Notes: a model not told the origin generated them from the letters alone. A DNA stretch of 32,198 bases from Clostridia bacterium (GCA_900772705.1 CAAGRQ010000033.1:1-32198), one strand, 5' to 3'; positions 7,611-15,892 are shown, numbered from the stretch's first letter. Numbers and translations are program-made.

Positions 7611-9053
7611 TTAGTATGCCTTGCCCCAGTATACCATACACTTAGCCGGCTTTCCGCAGCATACGCATTTGTCATCGAGATGCTCTTGCTCGAGCGGAAT
7701 GCAACGAGAGCCTACCCCGGTGATTTCCTTAACCTTCTCTTCGCAAGCCTCGTCGCCACACCACATAGCCTTTATAAAGCCGTCGCCGTTCTTTTCAAGG
7801 TCTGCCGTGATTTCGTCGAGATTGTGAGCAATGTATGTCTTGTTCTCTCTGTTTTTGAGGGCTTTTTCGTAAATGCCGTTGCGTACTTCTTCGAGTTTTT
7901 CGAGGATAACGCTTTCAACCTTGTCGAGTGGTACTATCGTCTTTTCTCTGTTATGGCGGGTTACCATTACGCATTGACCGTTTTCAATATCTCTCGGGCC
8001 TATTTCGATTCTTACCGGAACGCCCTTCATTTCGTACTCTGCAAACTTCCATCCCGGAGAGTTCTCGCTGTCGTCAATTTTTGCACGGCATACTTTCTTC
8101 AATCTGTCGCAAAGGTCATTTGCGGCGTCGAGAACGCCGTCCTTGTGCTGCGCAACAGGTACTATGATAGCCTGAATAGGTGCAACGGCAGGCGGAAGAA
8201 CAAGTCCGTTGTCATCACCGTGAGTCATAATGATGGCACCGATAAGTCTTGTTGTAACGCCCCACGATGTCTGATGAGGGTATTGTAATTTGTTGTTCTT
8301 GTCCGAGAATTGAATGTCGAATGCTTTTGCAAAGCCGTCGCCGAAATAGTGGCTTGTGCCTGCCTGAAGTGCCTTGCCGTCGTGCATAAGTGCTTCAATG
8401 CAGTATGTACGCTCCGCACCCGCAAATTTGTCGCTGTCTGTTTTCTGTCCCTGAATTACAGGCATTGCAAGATATTCCTGACAGAATTTTGTGTATATTC
8501 CGAGCATTTTTTCGGTTTCTTCGATAGCCTCCTCGGGTGTAGCGTGAAGGGTGTGTCCCTCCTGCCATAAAAATTCTCTCGAGCGAAGAAACGGTCTCGT
8601 CGTTTTTTCCCATCTTACTACCGAAACCCACTGGTTATAGAGTTTGGGCAGGTCTCTGTGTGAGTGAACTATATTCTTGAAATGCTCGCAAAAGAGGGTT
8701 TCCGAAGTAGGTCTTACGCAAAGACGCTCCTCGAGAAGTTCGTTTCCGCCGTGGGTAACCCACGCACATTCCGGAGCAAATCCCTCTACATGGTCTGCTT
8801 CCTTTTGTAATAAACTTTCGGGGATGAACATAGGCATACATACATTTTCTACCCCTGTTTGCTTAAACATACCGTCGAGAATTCTCTGTATGTTTTCCCA
8901 TATTGCGTAGCCGTACGGTCGGATAACCATACATCCCTTTACGCTGGTATATTCTGCAAGCTCTGCTTTTTTGCACACATCCGTGTACCATTTTGCAAAG
9001 TCCTCGTCCATTGATGTGATGTCATCAACCATCTTTTTCTGATTATTCGCCAT
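7611..9053 (-). CDS. proS: Prolyl-tRNA synthetase, archaeal/eukaryotic type
   Basis: A 480-residue class II aminoacyl-tRNA synthetase that charges tRNA-Pro in the cytoplasm. The order is a class II catalytic core (VIRPYGYAIWENIQ, then VCMPMFIPESLL and the RPTSE motif 2 region), an anticodon-binding domain (IIVPVAQHK onward), and a C-terminal zinc-binding domain with cysteines in CGDEAC and CVCCGKPAKC, ending in the conserved terminal Tyr. This layout and length mark the short form without the bacterial editing insertion, common in Clostridia and some other bacteria. The ATG at 9053 is preferred over the upstream codon at 9077 because AGGAGG lies 6 bp before it. No T-box consensus was found in its leader. 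It is probably a single-gene unit with the promoter at 9098-9126. Confidence 0.96.
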   Translation of the reverse strand: MANNQKKMVDDITSMDEDFAKWYTDVCKKAELAEYTSVKGCMVIRPYGYAIWENIQRILDGMFKQTGVENVCMPMFIPESLLQKEADHVEGFAPECAWVTHGGNELLEERLCVRPTSETLFCEHFKNIVHSHRDLPKLYNQWVSVVRWEKTTRPFLRSREFLWQEGHTLHATPEEAIEETEKMLGIYTKFCQEYLAMPVIQGQKTDSDKFAGAERTYCIEALMHDGKALQAGTSHYFGDGFAKAFDIQFSDKNNKLQYPHQTSWGVTTRLIGAIIMTHGDDNGLVLPPAVAPIQAIIVPVAQHKDGVLDAANDLCDRLKKVCRAKIDDSENSPGWKFAEYEMKGVPVRIEIGPRDIENGQCVMVTRHNREKTIVPLDKVESVILEKLEEVRNGIYEKALKNRENKTYIAHNLDEITADLEKNGDGFIKAMWCGDEACEEKVKEITGVGSRCIPLEQEHLDDKCVCCGKPAKCMVYWGKAY

Positions 9054-9097
9054 ATTGACCTCCTGTCCGACAGCCACGCTGTCTGTTTCAAATTCAT

Positions 9098-9126
9098 ATT
9101 ATATAGTAAAAATCTTATAAAGTAAA
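9098..9126 (-). promoter_or_regulatory. Promoter of proS
   Basis: On the minus strand TTTACT (9126-9121), a 17-bp spacer and TATAAT (9103-9098) lie about 45 bp upstream of the ATG. A small GACAG/CTGTC hairpin lies in the short leader just before the ribosome binding site. Confidence 0.75.
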
Positions 9127-9347
9127 TAATTATTTTAATATTTTTACATATCATAGTGCCGTTTTTAATTGCTTGGGTGCATATATTGTCGCAAACTCGT
9201 ATATTGAAACGAAAAATTAATACTCGCCGAACTATTTGTATAATGATATTTTACTGATTGTATATTTATTGTGATAATTACACAAAAAAACACGGATTTT
9301 ATCTTGCAATTTTACCATTTAGAGCGTTAATTTTTTCACTTAATCTA
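9127..9347. other. AT-rich gene-free stretch between proS and the ATP synthase operon
   Basis: The divergent gap runs from 9054 to 9434. Apart from the two promoters at its ends I see no open frame with a ribosome binding site, no riboswitch consensus, no tRNA and no clear palindrome in this middle part. Confidence 0.6.
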
Positions 9348-9375
9348 TTGAAAAAAAGTTCTTGCGTGCTATAAT
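9348..9375 (+). promoter_or_regulatory. Promoter of the ATP synthase operon
   Basis: TTGAAA (9348-9353), a 16-bp spacer and TATAAT (9370-9375), about 60 bp before the atpB start. No other good promoter is seen before atpB. Confidence 0.75.
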
Positions 9376-9434
9376 GAGGGTAAACATAGTTAAGAAATTA
9401 ACATTGTTATTACGAAAGAAACGGAGGAATGTTA

Positions 9435-10262
9435 ATGACAATGGCACCCATTGCGATGAGCGTTGATTTGCAGGAAGAACTGCAAAAACAGCTTAACATC
9501 GATGAGGTTTTCGGCTTCGATGTAAAAGGCGTTCATATCGGGTTCGACGAAAGCACTGTTGTATCGTGGATTATCATTGGTGTTATGACGATTGTTGCGA
9601 TTTTTCTTACGAGAAATCTGAAGGTAACCGGCAATATCTCAAAGCGTCAGATGATTCTCGAAATGTGCTACGAAAAAGCAGAGGCATTTTTCAAAACGAC
9701 TATGGGACCGAAGGTTGAAAAGTACATACCGTGGCTTATGAGTATGGCACTCTTTATAGGCGTATCGAATATGATAGGTCTTTTGGGCTTTAAGCCGCCG
9801 ACAAAGAGTATGCAGGTTACCGCAGCTATGGCTGTTACATCAATCGTACTTGTCGAGTATTGTGCCTTTAAGGATAAGGGCGTGCTCGGAAGATTTAAGG
9901 AGTTTACAAAGCCTGTTTGGATTGTAACACCTATCAATATGTTGGAGGTGCTCACAAAACCGCTGTCCCTTTGTATGCGACTTTTCGGTAACATCATTGC
10001 AGCGTTTACTATTATGGAGCTTGTTAAGGCTGTACCGTTTATGAAATTCGGCGTACCGGCTGTGCTCAGTTTGTACTTTGATTTGTTTGACGGACTTCTT
10101 CAAGCGTATATCTTCGTATTCCTTACTGCTATTTATTTGCAGGAAGCGGTAGAAGAATCGGAGGAAGAGCCAAAAGAAGCAAAGAAAATGCGTAAGGCTC
10201 AGAAAAAAGCCGAGAAAATGGCTAAAAAGCAAGCAAAAAAGCAGGCTAAGGCAGCCGCTTGA
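9435..10262 (+). CDS. atpB: ATP synthase Fo subunit a
   Basis: The membrane stator subunit that forms the ion half-channels against the c-ring. It is mostly hydrophobic with about five or six membrane segments. The essential arginine is in the conserved stretch LSLCMRLFGNIIAAF, followed by helices ending at YIFVFLTAIYLQEAVEE. The start at 9435 is chosen because GGAGG lies 7 bp upstream; the ATG at 9429 is too close to it. About 275 residues. The oddity is the C-terminus: after the last helix about 40 residues are highly charged, first Glu-rich and then repeats of Lys/Ala (KKAEKMAKKQAKKQAKAAA). Most a subunits end soon after the last helix. It is the first gene of the operon; no atpI is seen upstream. 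Confidence 0.95.
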   Translation: MTMAPIAMSVDLQEELQKQLNIDEVFGFDVKGVHIGFDESTVVSWIIIGVMTIVAIFLTRNLKVTGNISKRQMILEMCYEKAEAFFKTTMGPKVEKYIPWLMSMALFIGVSNMIGLLGFKPPTKSMQVTAAMAVTSIVLVEYCAFKDKGVLGRFKEFTKPVWIVTPINMLEVLTKPLSLCMRLFGNIIAAFTIMELVKAVPFMKFGVPAVLSLYFDLFDGLLQAYIFVFLTAIYLQEAVEESEEEPKEAKKMRKAQKKAEKMAKKQAKKQAKAAA

Positions 10263-10327
10263 TTATAAGAATTACGCCCTTTGTATTTTTGCGGGGCAAA
10301 ACACAATTAATTTAAGGAGATAAAATT

Positions 10328-10555
10328 ATGACAGGTTCAATTATCGCAATCGGAGCAGGTATCGCTCTTTTGTGTGGCATCGGCGCAGGTATCGGTATCG
10401 GTATCGCAACAGGTAAGGCAGTAGAGGCTCAGGCTCGTCAGCCCGAAATGGCAGGTAAAATTCAGACAACACTTATTCTCGGTGCCGCTCTTTCCGAGGC
10501 TACCGCTATCTATGGTCTTATCGGTGCAATTTTGATTATCTTTATGGTAAAGTAG
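10328..10555 (+). CDS. atpE: ATP synthase Fo subunit c
   Basis: A 75-residue hairpin of two membrane helices joined by the polar loop ARQPE (36-40), forming the rotor ring. Helix 1 has the packed glycine pattern GIGAGIGIGIATG (17-29). The ion-binding carboxylate is Glu57 in LSEATAIYG. The ligands typical of sodium-type rings are absent: Ile24 replaces the helix-1 Gln and Ala58 replaces the Ser after the carboxylate in Ilyobacter-type c. The ring is therefore probably proton-driven; this is inference from sequence. The ribosome binding site AAGGAG lies before the ATG. It lies between atpB and atpF in the usual order. Confidence 0.96.
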   Translation: MTGSIIAIGAGIALLCGIGAGIGIGIATGKAVEAQARQPEMAGKIQTTLILGAALSEATAIYGLIGAILIIFMVK

Positions 10556-10593
10556 AATAATCCGAATCAAAATTATCGAAAGGAAAACAGCAA

Positions 10594-11082
10594 ATGTTAA
10601 AGTTTGATTTTAATTTGCTTTGGACAATAGTAAACCTTATCATATTCTTTTTGCTTATGAGATTGTTTCTGCTTAAGCCCATCAAAAAGGTTCTCGCTTC
10701 ACGTAAGGAGTTGATTGACGGTCAACTCAAGCAGGCGGAGGATACCGTAAAGCAGGCAGACGAAAAACTCGCAGACTACGAGGCTAAAATCTCAAATGCC
10801 GACGAAGAGGCAAAGTCCATTATCGGCGACGCAAGGGATAAGGCTAAGGTCGAATATAATAAAATTGTTGATAAAGCAAGTGACGATGTAGCAAAAATGA
10901 AGGCAGACGCTCAGAAGAAAATCGCTCGTGACAGCGAAAACGCCCGTACTGCGGTTAAGGAAGAGATTGCCAAACTTGCTATCGAGACTGCCGAAAAGGT
11001 TGTCGGTGAAACTGTTTCAGCCGAAACAGACAGTAAAATATATGATGAATTTTTGAATGAGGGCAGTGAACAAAATGATTAA
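10594..11082 (+). CDS. atpF: ATP synthase Fo subunit b
   Basis: The peripheral stalk subunit, 162 residues, normal length. A single N-terminal membrane helix (about 5-25, LLWTIVNLIIFFLLMRLFLL) is followed by a long charged coiled coil (KQADEKLADYEAKISNADEEAKS onward), ending in the segment that contacts delta. The start is preceded by GAAAGG. Its last codons overlap the start of the delta-alpha gene by 8 bp, which points to coupled translation and equal dosing. There is one b gene; no second b-prime gene is present. Confidence 0.95.
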   Translation: MLKFDFNLLWTIVNLIIFFLLMRLFLLKPIKKVLASRKELIDGQLKQAEDTVKQADEKLADYEAKISNADEEAKSIIGDARDKAKVEYNKIVDKASDDVAKMKADAQKKIARDSENARTAVKEEIAKLAIETAEKVVGETVSAETDSKIYDEFLNEGSEQND

Positions 11083-13093
11083 AAATCTTGATGCTTATAT
11101 CGAGCAGCTGCTTTCTTCAAAGGCAAGTGTCGGTTCTCTTGAGGATGCGCTCAGGCTTATTACTTCGAGCGGTGAACTCAAAGAAACACTTGATAATCCG
11201 AATTATTCCGAAGAGGAAAAGCAGCTGGTTATTGAGGAGCTTTTTGCTCCGTCGGTAAAATCCTTTATTCTCGCTCTTGCAAAGGAATGCCGGTGCGATG
11301 ACCTTAAAGGCATTATCGATAAATATATCGCAGAACTCGATAAACTTAATAATGTTACTCGTGCAACCGTAATCTGCACAACCCCTCCGACAGACGAACA
11401 ACTTAAAGGTATTGTCAACTTTATCAAAAAGGAGACAAACAGTGAGGACGTTCAGGTTGATGTAAAAGAGGATAAGTCCATTGTAGGCGGTTTTATCATC
11501 AGTGTTGAGGGCAAGGAGTATGACTTCTCCCTTAAAGCAAAGATGAACGCCATCAAGGAACAACTTATGAACAGTGCAAAGCACGCCGACGGCGATAACG
11601 AAAATGTTTTGGCTGTGCTTCGTAAGAATGTTAAGGACTTCCGCACTTCAACCGATGGTGAGGAAATCGGTCAGATATCAAAGGTCGGCGACGGCATTGC
11701 TACCGTAGTCGGTCTCGGCAATGCAATGTACGGCGAAATAGTTGTGTTTGAGGACGGCACCAAGGGTATGGTGCAGAATATCGGCGTTAACTCAATCGGC
11801 TGTATTTTGTTCGGTTCCGATGAGGACATCGAGCAGGGCACAAAGGTTAAGCGTACCTATAAAAAGGCAGGCGTTCCGGTAGGCGATAAGTTTATCGGCA
11901 GAGTTGTTAACGCACTCGGTGAGCCCATCGACGGTAACGGCGATATAGAGGCAAGCGATTACCGTGCAATTGAGCAGCCGGCTCCGTCTATCGTAGAGAG
12001 AAAGTCTGTATCCGTTCCTATGGAGACTGGTATTCTCGCAATAGACAGTATGTTCCCGATAGGCAGAGGCCAGAGAGAACTTATTATCGGCGACAGACAG
12101 ACAGGTAAAACTTCTATCGCCGTAGATACTATCATTAACCAAAAGGGTAAGGACTGTATCTGTATTTATAATGCAATCGGACAAAAGGCGTCTACCGTTG
12201 CAAAACTTGTAAACACTTTGCAGAAGAACGGTGCAATGGATTACACAATTATCGTTTGTGCCAGTGCATCCGATTCCGCATCGCTTCAGTATATTGCACC
12301 GTATGCGGCTACATCTATGGCAGAATACTTTATGTATCAGGGTAAAGATGTTCTTATCGTATATGATGATTTGAGCAAGCACGCCGTTGCTTACCGTTCA
12401 ATTTCTCTTCTTCTCGGCAGACCACCCGGAAGAGAGGCATACCCCGGTGATGTATTCTATCTTCACTCAAGACTTCTTGAGCGTTCCAGCCGCCTCAGCG
12501 ACGAACTCGGCGGAGGCTCTATTACAGCCCTTCCGATTATCGAGACTCAGGCAGGCGACGTATCGGCATATATTCCGACTAACGTTATTTCCATTACAGA
12601 CGGTCAGATTTATCTTGAAAGCGACCTCTTCTTCAGCGGTCAGCGTCCGGCTGTAAATGTAGGTCTTTCCGTTTCCCGTGTAGGCGGCGCAGCACAGACT
12701 AAGGCTATGAAAAAAGCCGCAGGCTCGCTTCGTGTCGATCTTGCACAGTTCAGAGAGATGGAAGTATTTACTCAGTTCTCCTCTGATTTGGACGAGGATA
12801 CAAAGACTCAGCTAAAGTACGGCGGAGGTCTTATGGAACTGTTAAAGCAACCTCTTACTCATCCTATGTCACTTGCACAGCAGGTTGTAACTCTCGTTGC
12901 GGCAACAGGTAAGCGTTTTATTGATGTCCCCAGAGAGAAGATTAAGGCATATCAGTCGGAAATGCTTAATTACTTTGAAACTCATCACGAGGATATTTTG
13001 TCCGAGATTAATACGCAAAAGGTAATCGATGACGAACTCAGAGAGTCAATTCTGAGCACGGTCGATGAATTCAGAAAGGCATATAATGGCTAA
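11075..13093 (+). CDS. atpHA: ATP synthase F1 delta-alpha fusion protein
   Basis: One uninterrupted 672-residue frame joins two subunits that are normally separate. Residues 1-164 match delta/OSCP: the TLDNPNYSEEEKQLVIEELF block, the RATVICTTPPTDEQL block, and the C-terminal DKSIVGGFIISVEG...LKAKMNAIKEQL that normally ends delta. Residues 165-672 are a full alpha subunit of 508 residues: N-terminal helix VLAVLRKNVKDF, VGDGIATVVGL, Walker A GDRQTGKT (339-346), and the arginine finger in VSRVGG (Arg535). The start at 11075 is preferred over 11057 because GAGGG precedes it and it overlaps atpF in the normal way. At the junction an AAGGAA and ATG (codon 165) could start free alpha. Delta is needed once and alpha three times per complex, so dual products are likely. 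The gene overlaps atpG by 8 bp. Confidence 0.93.
   Translation: MIKNLDAYIEQLLSSKASVGSLEDALRLITSSGELKETLDNPNYSEEEKQLVIEELFAPSVKSFILALAKECRCDDLKGIIDKYIAELDKLNNVTRATVICTTPPTDEQLKGIVNFIKKETNSEDVQVDVKEDKSIVGGFIISVEGKEYDFSLKAKMNAIKEQLMNSAKHADGDNENVLAVLRKNVKDFRTSTDGEEIGQISKVGDGIATVVGLGNAMYGEIVVFEDGTKGMVQNIGVNSIGCILFGSDEDIEQGTKVKRTYKKAGVPVGDKFIGRVVNALGEPIDGNGDIEASDYRAIEQPAPSIVERKSVSVPMETGILAIDSMFPIGRGQRELIIGDRQTGKTSIAVDTIINQKGKDCICIYNAIGQKASTVAKLVNTLQKNGAMDYTIIVCASASDSASLQYIAPYAATSMAEYFMYQGKDVLIVYDDLSKHAVAYRSISLLLGRPPGREAYPGDVFYLHSRLLERSSRLSDELGGGSITALPIIETQAGDVSAYIPTNVISITDGQIYLESDLFFSGQRPAVNVGLSVSRVGGAAQTKAMKKAAGSLRVDLAQFREMEVFTQFSSDLDEDTKTQLKYGGGLMELLKQPLTHPMSLAQQVVTLVAATGKRFIDVPREKIKAYQSEMLNYFETHHEDILSEINTQKVIDDELRESILSTVDEFRKAYNG
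11555..11569 (+). promoter_or_regulatory. Putative internal ribosome binding site and ATG for free alpha subunit
   Basis: AAGGAA (11555-11560) lies 7 bases, counted from the end of AAGGA, before an in-frame ATG (11567-11569), codon 165 of the delta-alpha frame. Starting here gives a 508-residue alpha of normal length that keeps its N-terminal helix. No other in-frame ATG follows until well inside the alpha beta-barrel. Confidence 0.6.
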
Positions 13094-13979
13094 CGCAAGA
13101 GAAATCCAAGGCCGTATGAAGTCGATTAAGGACACTATGAAAATCACCAATGCGATGTATATGGTGTCCTCATCAAAACTTCAAAGGGCAAGAAAAGATT
13201 TGAAAAATACTAAGCCGTATTTTGAGATGGTTCAGGACAGTCTTGCAAAAATTTTGGATATTGCGCCCGAGGTCGGTTCCGATTATTTTGACGAAAGACC
13301 TAATAAACAGGGTAAGGACAGAGTTGTTGCTTATCTTGTTCTTACTGCGGATAAGGGGCTTGCCGGAGCTTATAACCATAATGTTATAAAAGTTGCGGAA
13401 ACCTCTGCCGAGGAGGACGGTTGCAATAATATGCTGTTTGTCGTAGGTCAGATAGGCAGGCATTATTTTGAAAAGAAAAATATTCCTGTCGATTATGACT
13501 TTAAGTACACGGCGCAGAATCCTACCGTAAACAGAGCCAGACATATCAGCGAAAAACTGCTCTCGCTCTACCTTGAAAAGAAAATTGACGAGGTACATAT
13601 AGTATATACCAAAATGGTAAATTCCATGACCGTTGAGGCGGTAAGCAGTAAGATTTTGCCGCTTAAGCGAGAGAATATCAATAAGCAGGATAACTCCCTT
13701 GTTGATAAATATGACGGCGCTGTGTTTATGCCGGATGTAAAAACGGCATTTGACCATATCGTTCCGGCATATGTTTCGGGATTTATATACGGCGCATTGG
13801 TAGAAAGCTATTGCAGTGAACACAATGCTCGTATGATGGCTATGCAGAATGCGTCCGACAGTGCAAGCGAAATGATTAAAAATCTGTCTGTTCAGTACAA
13901 CAGAGCACGCCAGGCTGCAATCACTCAGGAAATCAGTGAGGTTTGCGGCGGAGCTAAACATTCTCAAAATGCATTCTAG
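13086..13979 (+). CDS. atpG: ATP synthase F1 subunit gamma
   Basis: The central rotor shaft, 297 residues, normal length. The N-terminal helix AREIQGRMKSIKDTMKITNAM and the matching C-terminal helix NRARQAAITQEISEVCGGA form the coiled coil that turns inside alpha3beta3. The middle has the LVLTADKGLAGAYN strand. The start at 13086 is chosen over the in-frame ATG at 13065 because it gives the standard MANAREIQ terminus, has AGAAAGG 6 bp upstream, and overlaps the alpha stop codon (ATGGCTAA) for coupled translation. Confidence 0.96.
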   Translation: MANAREIQGRMKSIKDTMKITNAMYMVSSSKLQRARKDLKNTKPYFEMVQDSLAKILDIAPEVGSDYFDERPNKQGKDRVVAYLVLTADKGLAGAYNHNVIKVAETSAEEDGCNNMLFVVGQIGRHYFEKKNIPVDYDFKYTAQNPTVNRARHISEKLLSLYLEKKIDEVHIVYTKMVNSMTVEAVSSKILPLKRENINKQDNSLVDKYDGAVFMPDVKTAFDHIVPAYVSGFIYGALVESYCSEHNARMMAMQNASDSASEMIKNLSVQYNRARQAAITQEISEVCGGAKHSQNAF

Positions 13980-14014
13980 CCGACTTCGGCTCGGCTTAAA
14001 CCTTTAAGAAAGGT
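13978..14014 (+). promoter_or_regulatory. Two hairpins in the atpG-atpD gap, one covering the atpD ribosome binding site
   Basis: AGCCGA (13978-13983) pairs with TCGGCT (13991-13996) and overlaps the atpG stop codon. Next, ACCTTT (14000-14005) pairs with AAAGGT (14009-14014), which includes the AGAAAGG ribosome binding site of atpD. These could tune beta translation or mRNA decay; the effect is inferred. Confidence 0.5.
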
Positions 14015-14023
14015 AATTAAATT

Positions 14024-15406
14024 ATGAATTATGGTAAAATAACACAAGTTATGGGACCTGTTGTGGATGTAAAATTCACCGAGAACCTGCCTAAGATAAA
14101 GGAGGCTCTTGAGGTAGAAAACAACGGCAAAAAGGCAGTTATGGAAGTTGCTCAGCATATAGGAAACAACACCGTTCGCTGCATTATGCTCGCTGCCTCC
14201 GAGGGCTTGTATAAGGATATGCAGGTTGCCGCAACAGGCGACTCAATAAAAGTACCTATCGGAGAAAAGACACTTGGCAGACTTTTCAATGTTGTCGGCG
14301 AAACCATTGATGACTTGGAGAGCCTCGACAATGAGGAGCACTGGTCAATTCACCGTAAGGCACCCGGCTTTGATGAGCAGAGCCAAGAGGTAGAAATTCT
14401 TGAAACCGGTATTAAGGTTATCGACCTGCTTACCCCGTACCAAAAGGGCGGTAAAATCGGTCTTTTCGGCGGTGCAGGTGTAGGTAAAACCGTTCTTATT
14501 CAGGAACTTATTACCAATGTCGCAACTCAGCACGGCGGATATTCCATCTTCACCGGTGTAGGTGAGCGTTCAAGAGAGGGTAACGACCTTTGGAACGAGA
14601 TGAAAGAATCGGGCGTTATTAATAAGACCGCACTTGTTTTCGGTCAGATGAACGAGCCGCCCGGAGCCAGAATGAGAGTTGCCGAAACAGGACTTACAAT
14701 GGCAGAGTATTTCCGTGATAAAGAACATCAGGATGTGCTTTTGTTCATTGATAACATCTTCAGATTTATTCAGGCAGGCTCGGAGGTTTCGGCACTTCTC
14801 GGCAGAATGCCGTCAGCCGTAGGTTATCAGCCTACCCTTGCAACAGATGTCGGTGAACTTCAGGAGAGAATCACCTCCACAAAGAACGGTTCTATCACAT
14901 CGGTTCAGGCTGTATATGTACCTGCCGATGACCTTACCGACCCGGCACCTGCCACAACTTTTGCTCACCTTGATGCTACTACCGTACTTTCCCGTAAGAT
15001 AGTAGAAAAGGGTATCTATCCCGCCGTTGACCCGCTCGAGAGTAACTCTCGTATTTTGGAGGCGGATGTAGTAGGCGAGGAGCATTACGAGGTTGCCCGT
15101 AAGGTTCAGGAGTACCTGCAAAAGTATAAGGAACTTCAGGATATTATCGCAATCCTCGGTATGGAGGAATTGTCCGACGAGGATAAACTTTCCGTATACC
15201 GTGCAAGAAAGATTGAAAAATTCCTTTCTCAGCCTTTCCATGTTGCGGAAACCTTTACAGGCTTAAAGGGCGTTTATGTTCCGCTTAAAGAGTCCATTCG
15301 TGGCTTTAAGGCTATCGTAGACGGTGAGGTTGACGATCTTCCCGAGATGGCATTCTTTAATGTCGGTACAATCGATGACGCAATTGAAAAGGCAAAAACG
15401 CTTTAA
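14024..15406 (+). CDS. atpD: ATP synthase F1 subunit beta
   Basis: The catalytic subunit, 460 residues, normal length. Seen: the N-terminal barrel (GKITQVMGPVVDVKF), the Walker A loop GGAGVGKT (149-156), the GERSREG block with the catalytic glutamate, the Walker B strand VLLFIDNIFRF, and the C-terminal lever EELSDEDK near residue 385. It binds and makes ATP at the interface with alpha, whose Arg535 (fusion numbering) supplies the finger. The ribosome binding site is AGAAAGG, inside a small hairpin. It is followed after 12 bp by atpC. Confidence 0.98.
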   Translation: MNYGKITQVMGPVVDVKFTENLPKIKEALEVENNGKKAVMEVAQHIGNNTVRCIMLAASEGLYKDMQVAATGDSIKVPIGEKTLGRLFNVVGETIDDLESLDNEEHWSIHRKAPGFDEQSQEVEILETGIKVIDLLTPYQKGGKIGLFGGAGVGKTVLIQELITNVATQHGGYSIFTGVGERSREGNDLWNEMKESGVINKTALVFGQMNEPPGARMRVAETGLTMAEYFRDKEHQDVLLFIDNIFRFIQAGSEVSALLGRMPSAVGYQPTLATDVGELQERITSTKNGSITSVQAVYVPADDLTDPAPATTFAHLDATTVLSRKIVEKGIYPAVDPLESNSRILEADVVGEEHYEVARKVQEYLQKYKELQDIIAILGMEELSDEDKLSVYRARKIEKFLSQPFHVAETFTGLKGVYVPLKESIRGFKAIVDGEVDDLPEMAFFNVGTIDDAIEKAKTL

Positions 15407-15418
15407 TGGGTGATTTTT

Positions 15419-15832
15419 ATGAATACATTTAAGCTAAAAGTTGTTGCATCCAATAAGGTGTTCTTCGACGGTGATTGCCAAAGTCTGGTTATTCCCGTTG
15501 CCGACGAGGGCTTGTGCGGCTTTCTCGCAAACCACGAGAATACCGTTGCTCCCATCGAGTTCGGTGAGATGAAAATTACCGACGCAAACGGAAAGGTGAT
15601 TGAGGCATTCGTGGGTTCGGGCTTTCTTGAGTTTTTTGCAAATGAGGCACATATCGTTTGCATTTCCGTAGAACTTCCCGAAGAAATCGACGCCCGCCGT
15701 GCCGAAGAGGCAAAGGAGAGAGCCGAGGAGCAACTCCGTCAGGAGCACTCCATTTATGAGTATTATGAGACTCAGGCAAATCTCGCCAGAGCTATGGAAC
15801 GCCTTAAGGTTAAAAACCGTCATAACATATAA
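15419..15832 (+). CDS. atpC: ATP synthase F1 subunit epsilon
   Basis: The rotor foot that couples gamma to the c-ring and can inhibit ATP hydrolysis; 137 residues, normal length. The N-terminal beta-sandwich has FKLKVVASNKVFFDGDC, the GLCGFLANHENTVAPIEFGEM strands and the FVGSGFLEFFANEAHIVC strand. The C-terminal part is a charged two-helix hairpin (DARRAEEAKERAEEQLR onward). The ATG at 15419 is chosen because GGGTGA lies 5 bp before it; a GTG at 15410 would add three residues. It is the last gene of the operon and is followed by a strong terminator. Confidence 0.95.
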   Translation: MNTFKLKVVASNKVFFDGDCQSLVIPVADEGLCGFLANHENTVAPIEFGEMKITDANGKVIEAFVGSGFLEFFANEAHIVCISVELPEEIDARRAEEAKERAEEQLRQEHSIYEYYETQANLARAMERLKVKNRHNI

Positions 15833-15836
15833 ATAT

Positions 15837-15886
15837 AAAACAAAGGCAGAAACAATGTCAAACGCATTGCTTCTGCCTTTTTGTTT
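15837..15886. terminator. Bidirectional terminator between atpC and the glycosyltransferase gene
   Basis: CAAAGGCAGAAACAATG (15841-15857) pairs with CATTGCTTCTGCCTTTTTG (15865-15883) with one mismatch around a 7-base loop. A-rich and T-rich flanks let it stop both convergent transcripts. Confidence 0.93.
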
Positions 15887-15892
15887 TGATTA

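Noticed and set aside
9054..9434. Possible T-box or other riboswitch before proS
   Set aside because: No T-box consensus or antiterminator-like pair was found, and the proS leader after the promoter is only about 40 bases.
10328..10555. Sodium-driven ATP synthase
   Set aside because: The c subunit lacks the helix-1 Gln (Ile24) and the Ser after the carboxylate (Ala58) that mark sodium rings.
11520..11620. Delta-alpha join as a simple lost stop codon
   Set aside because: The alpha start ATG is already in the same frame as delta, so a stop just after it would also cut alpha. A single-base stop loss does not explain the layout; only an indel exactly at the junction would, and both sides read cleanly.
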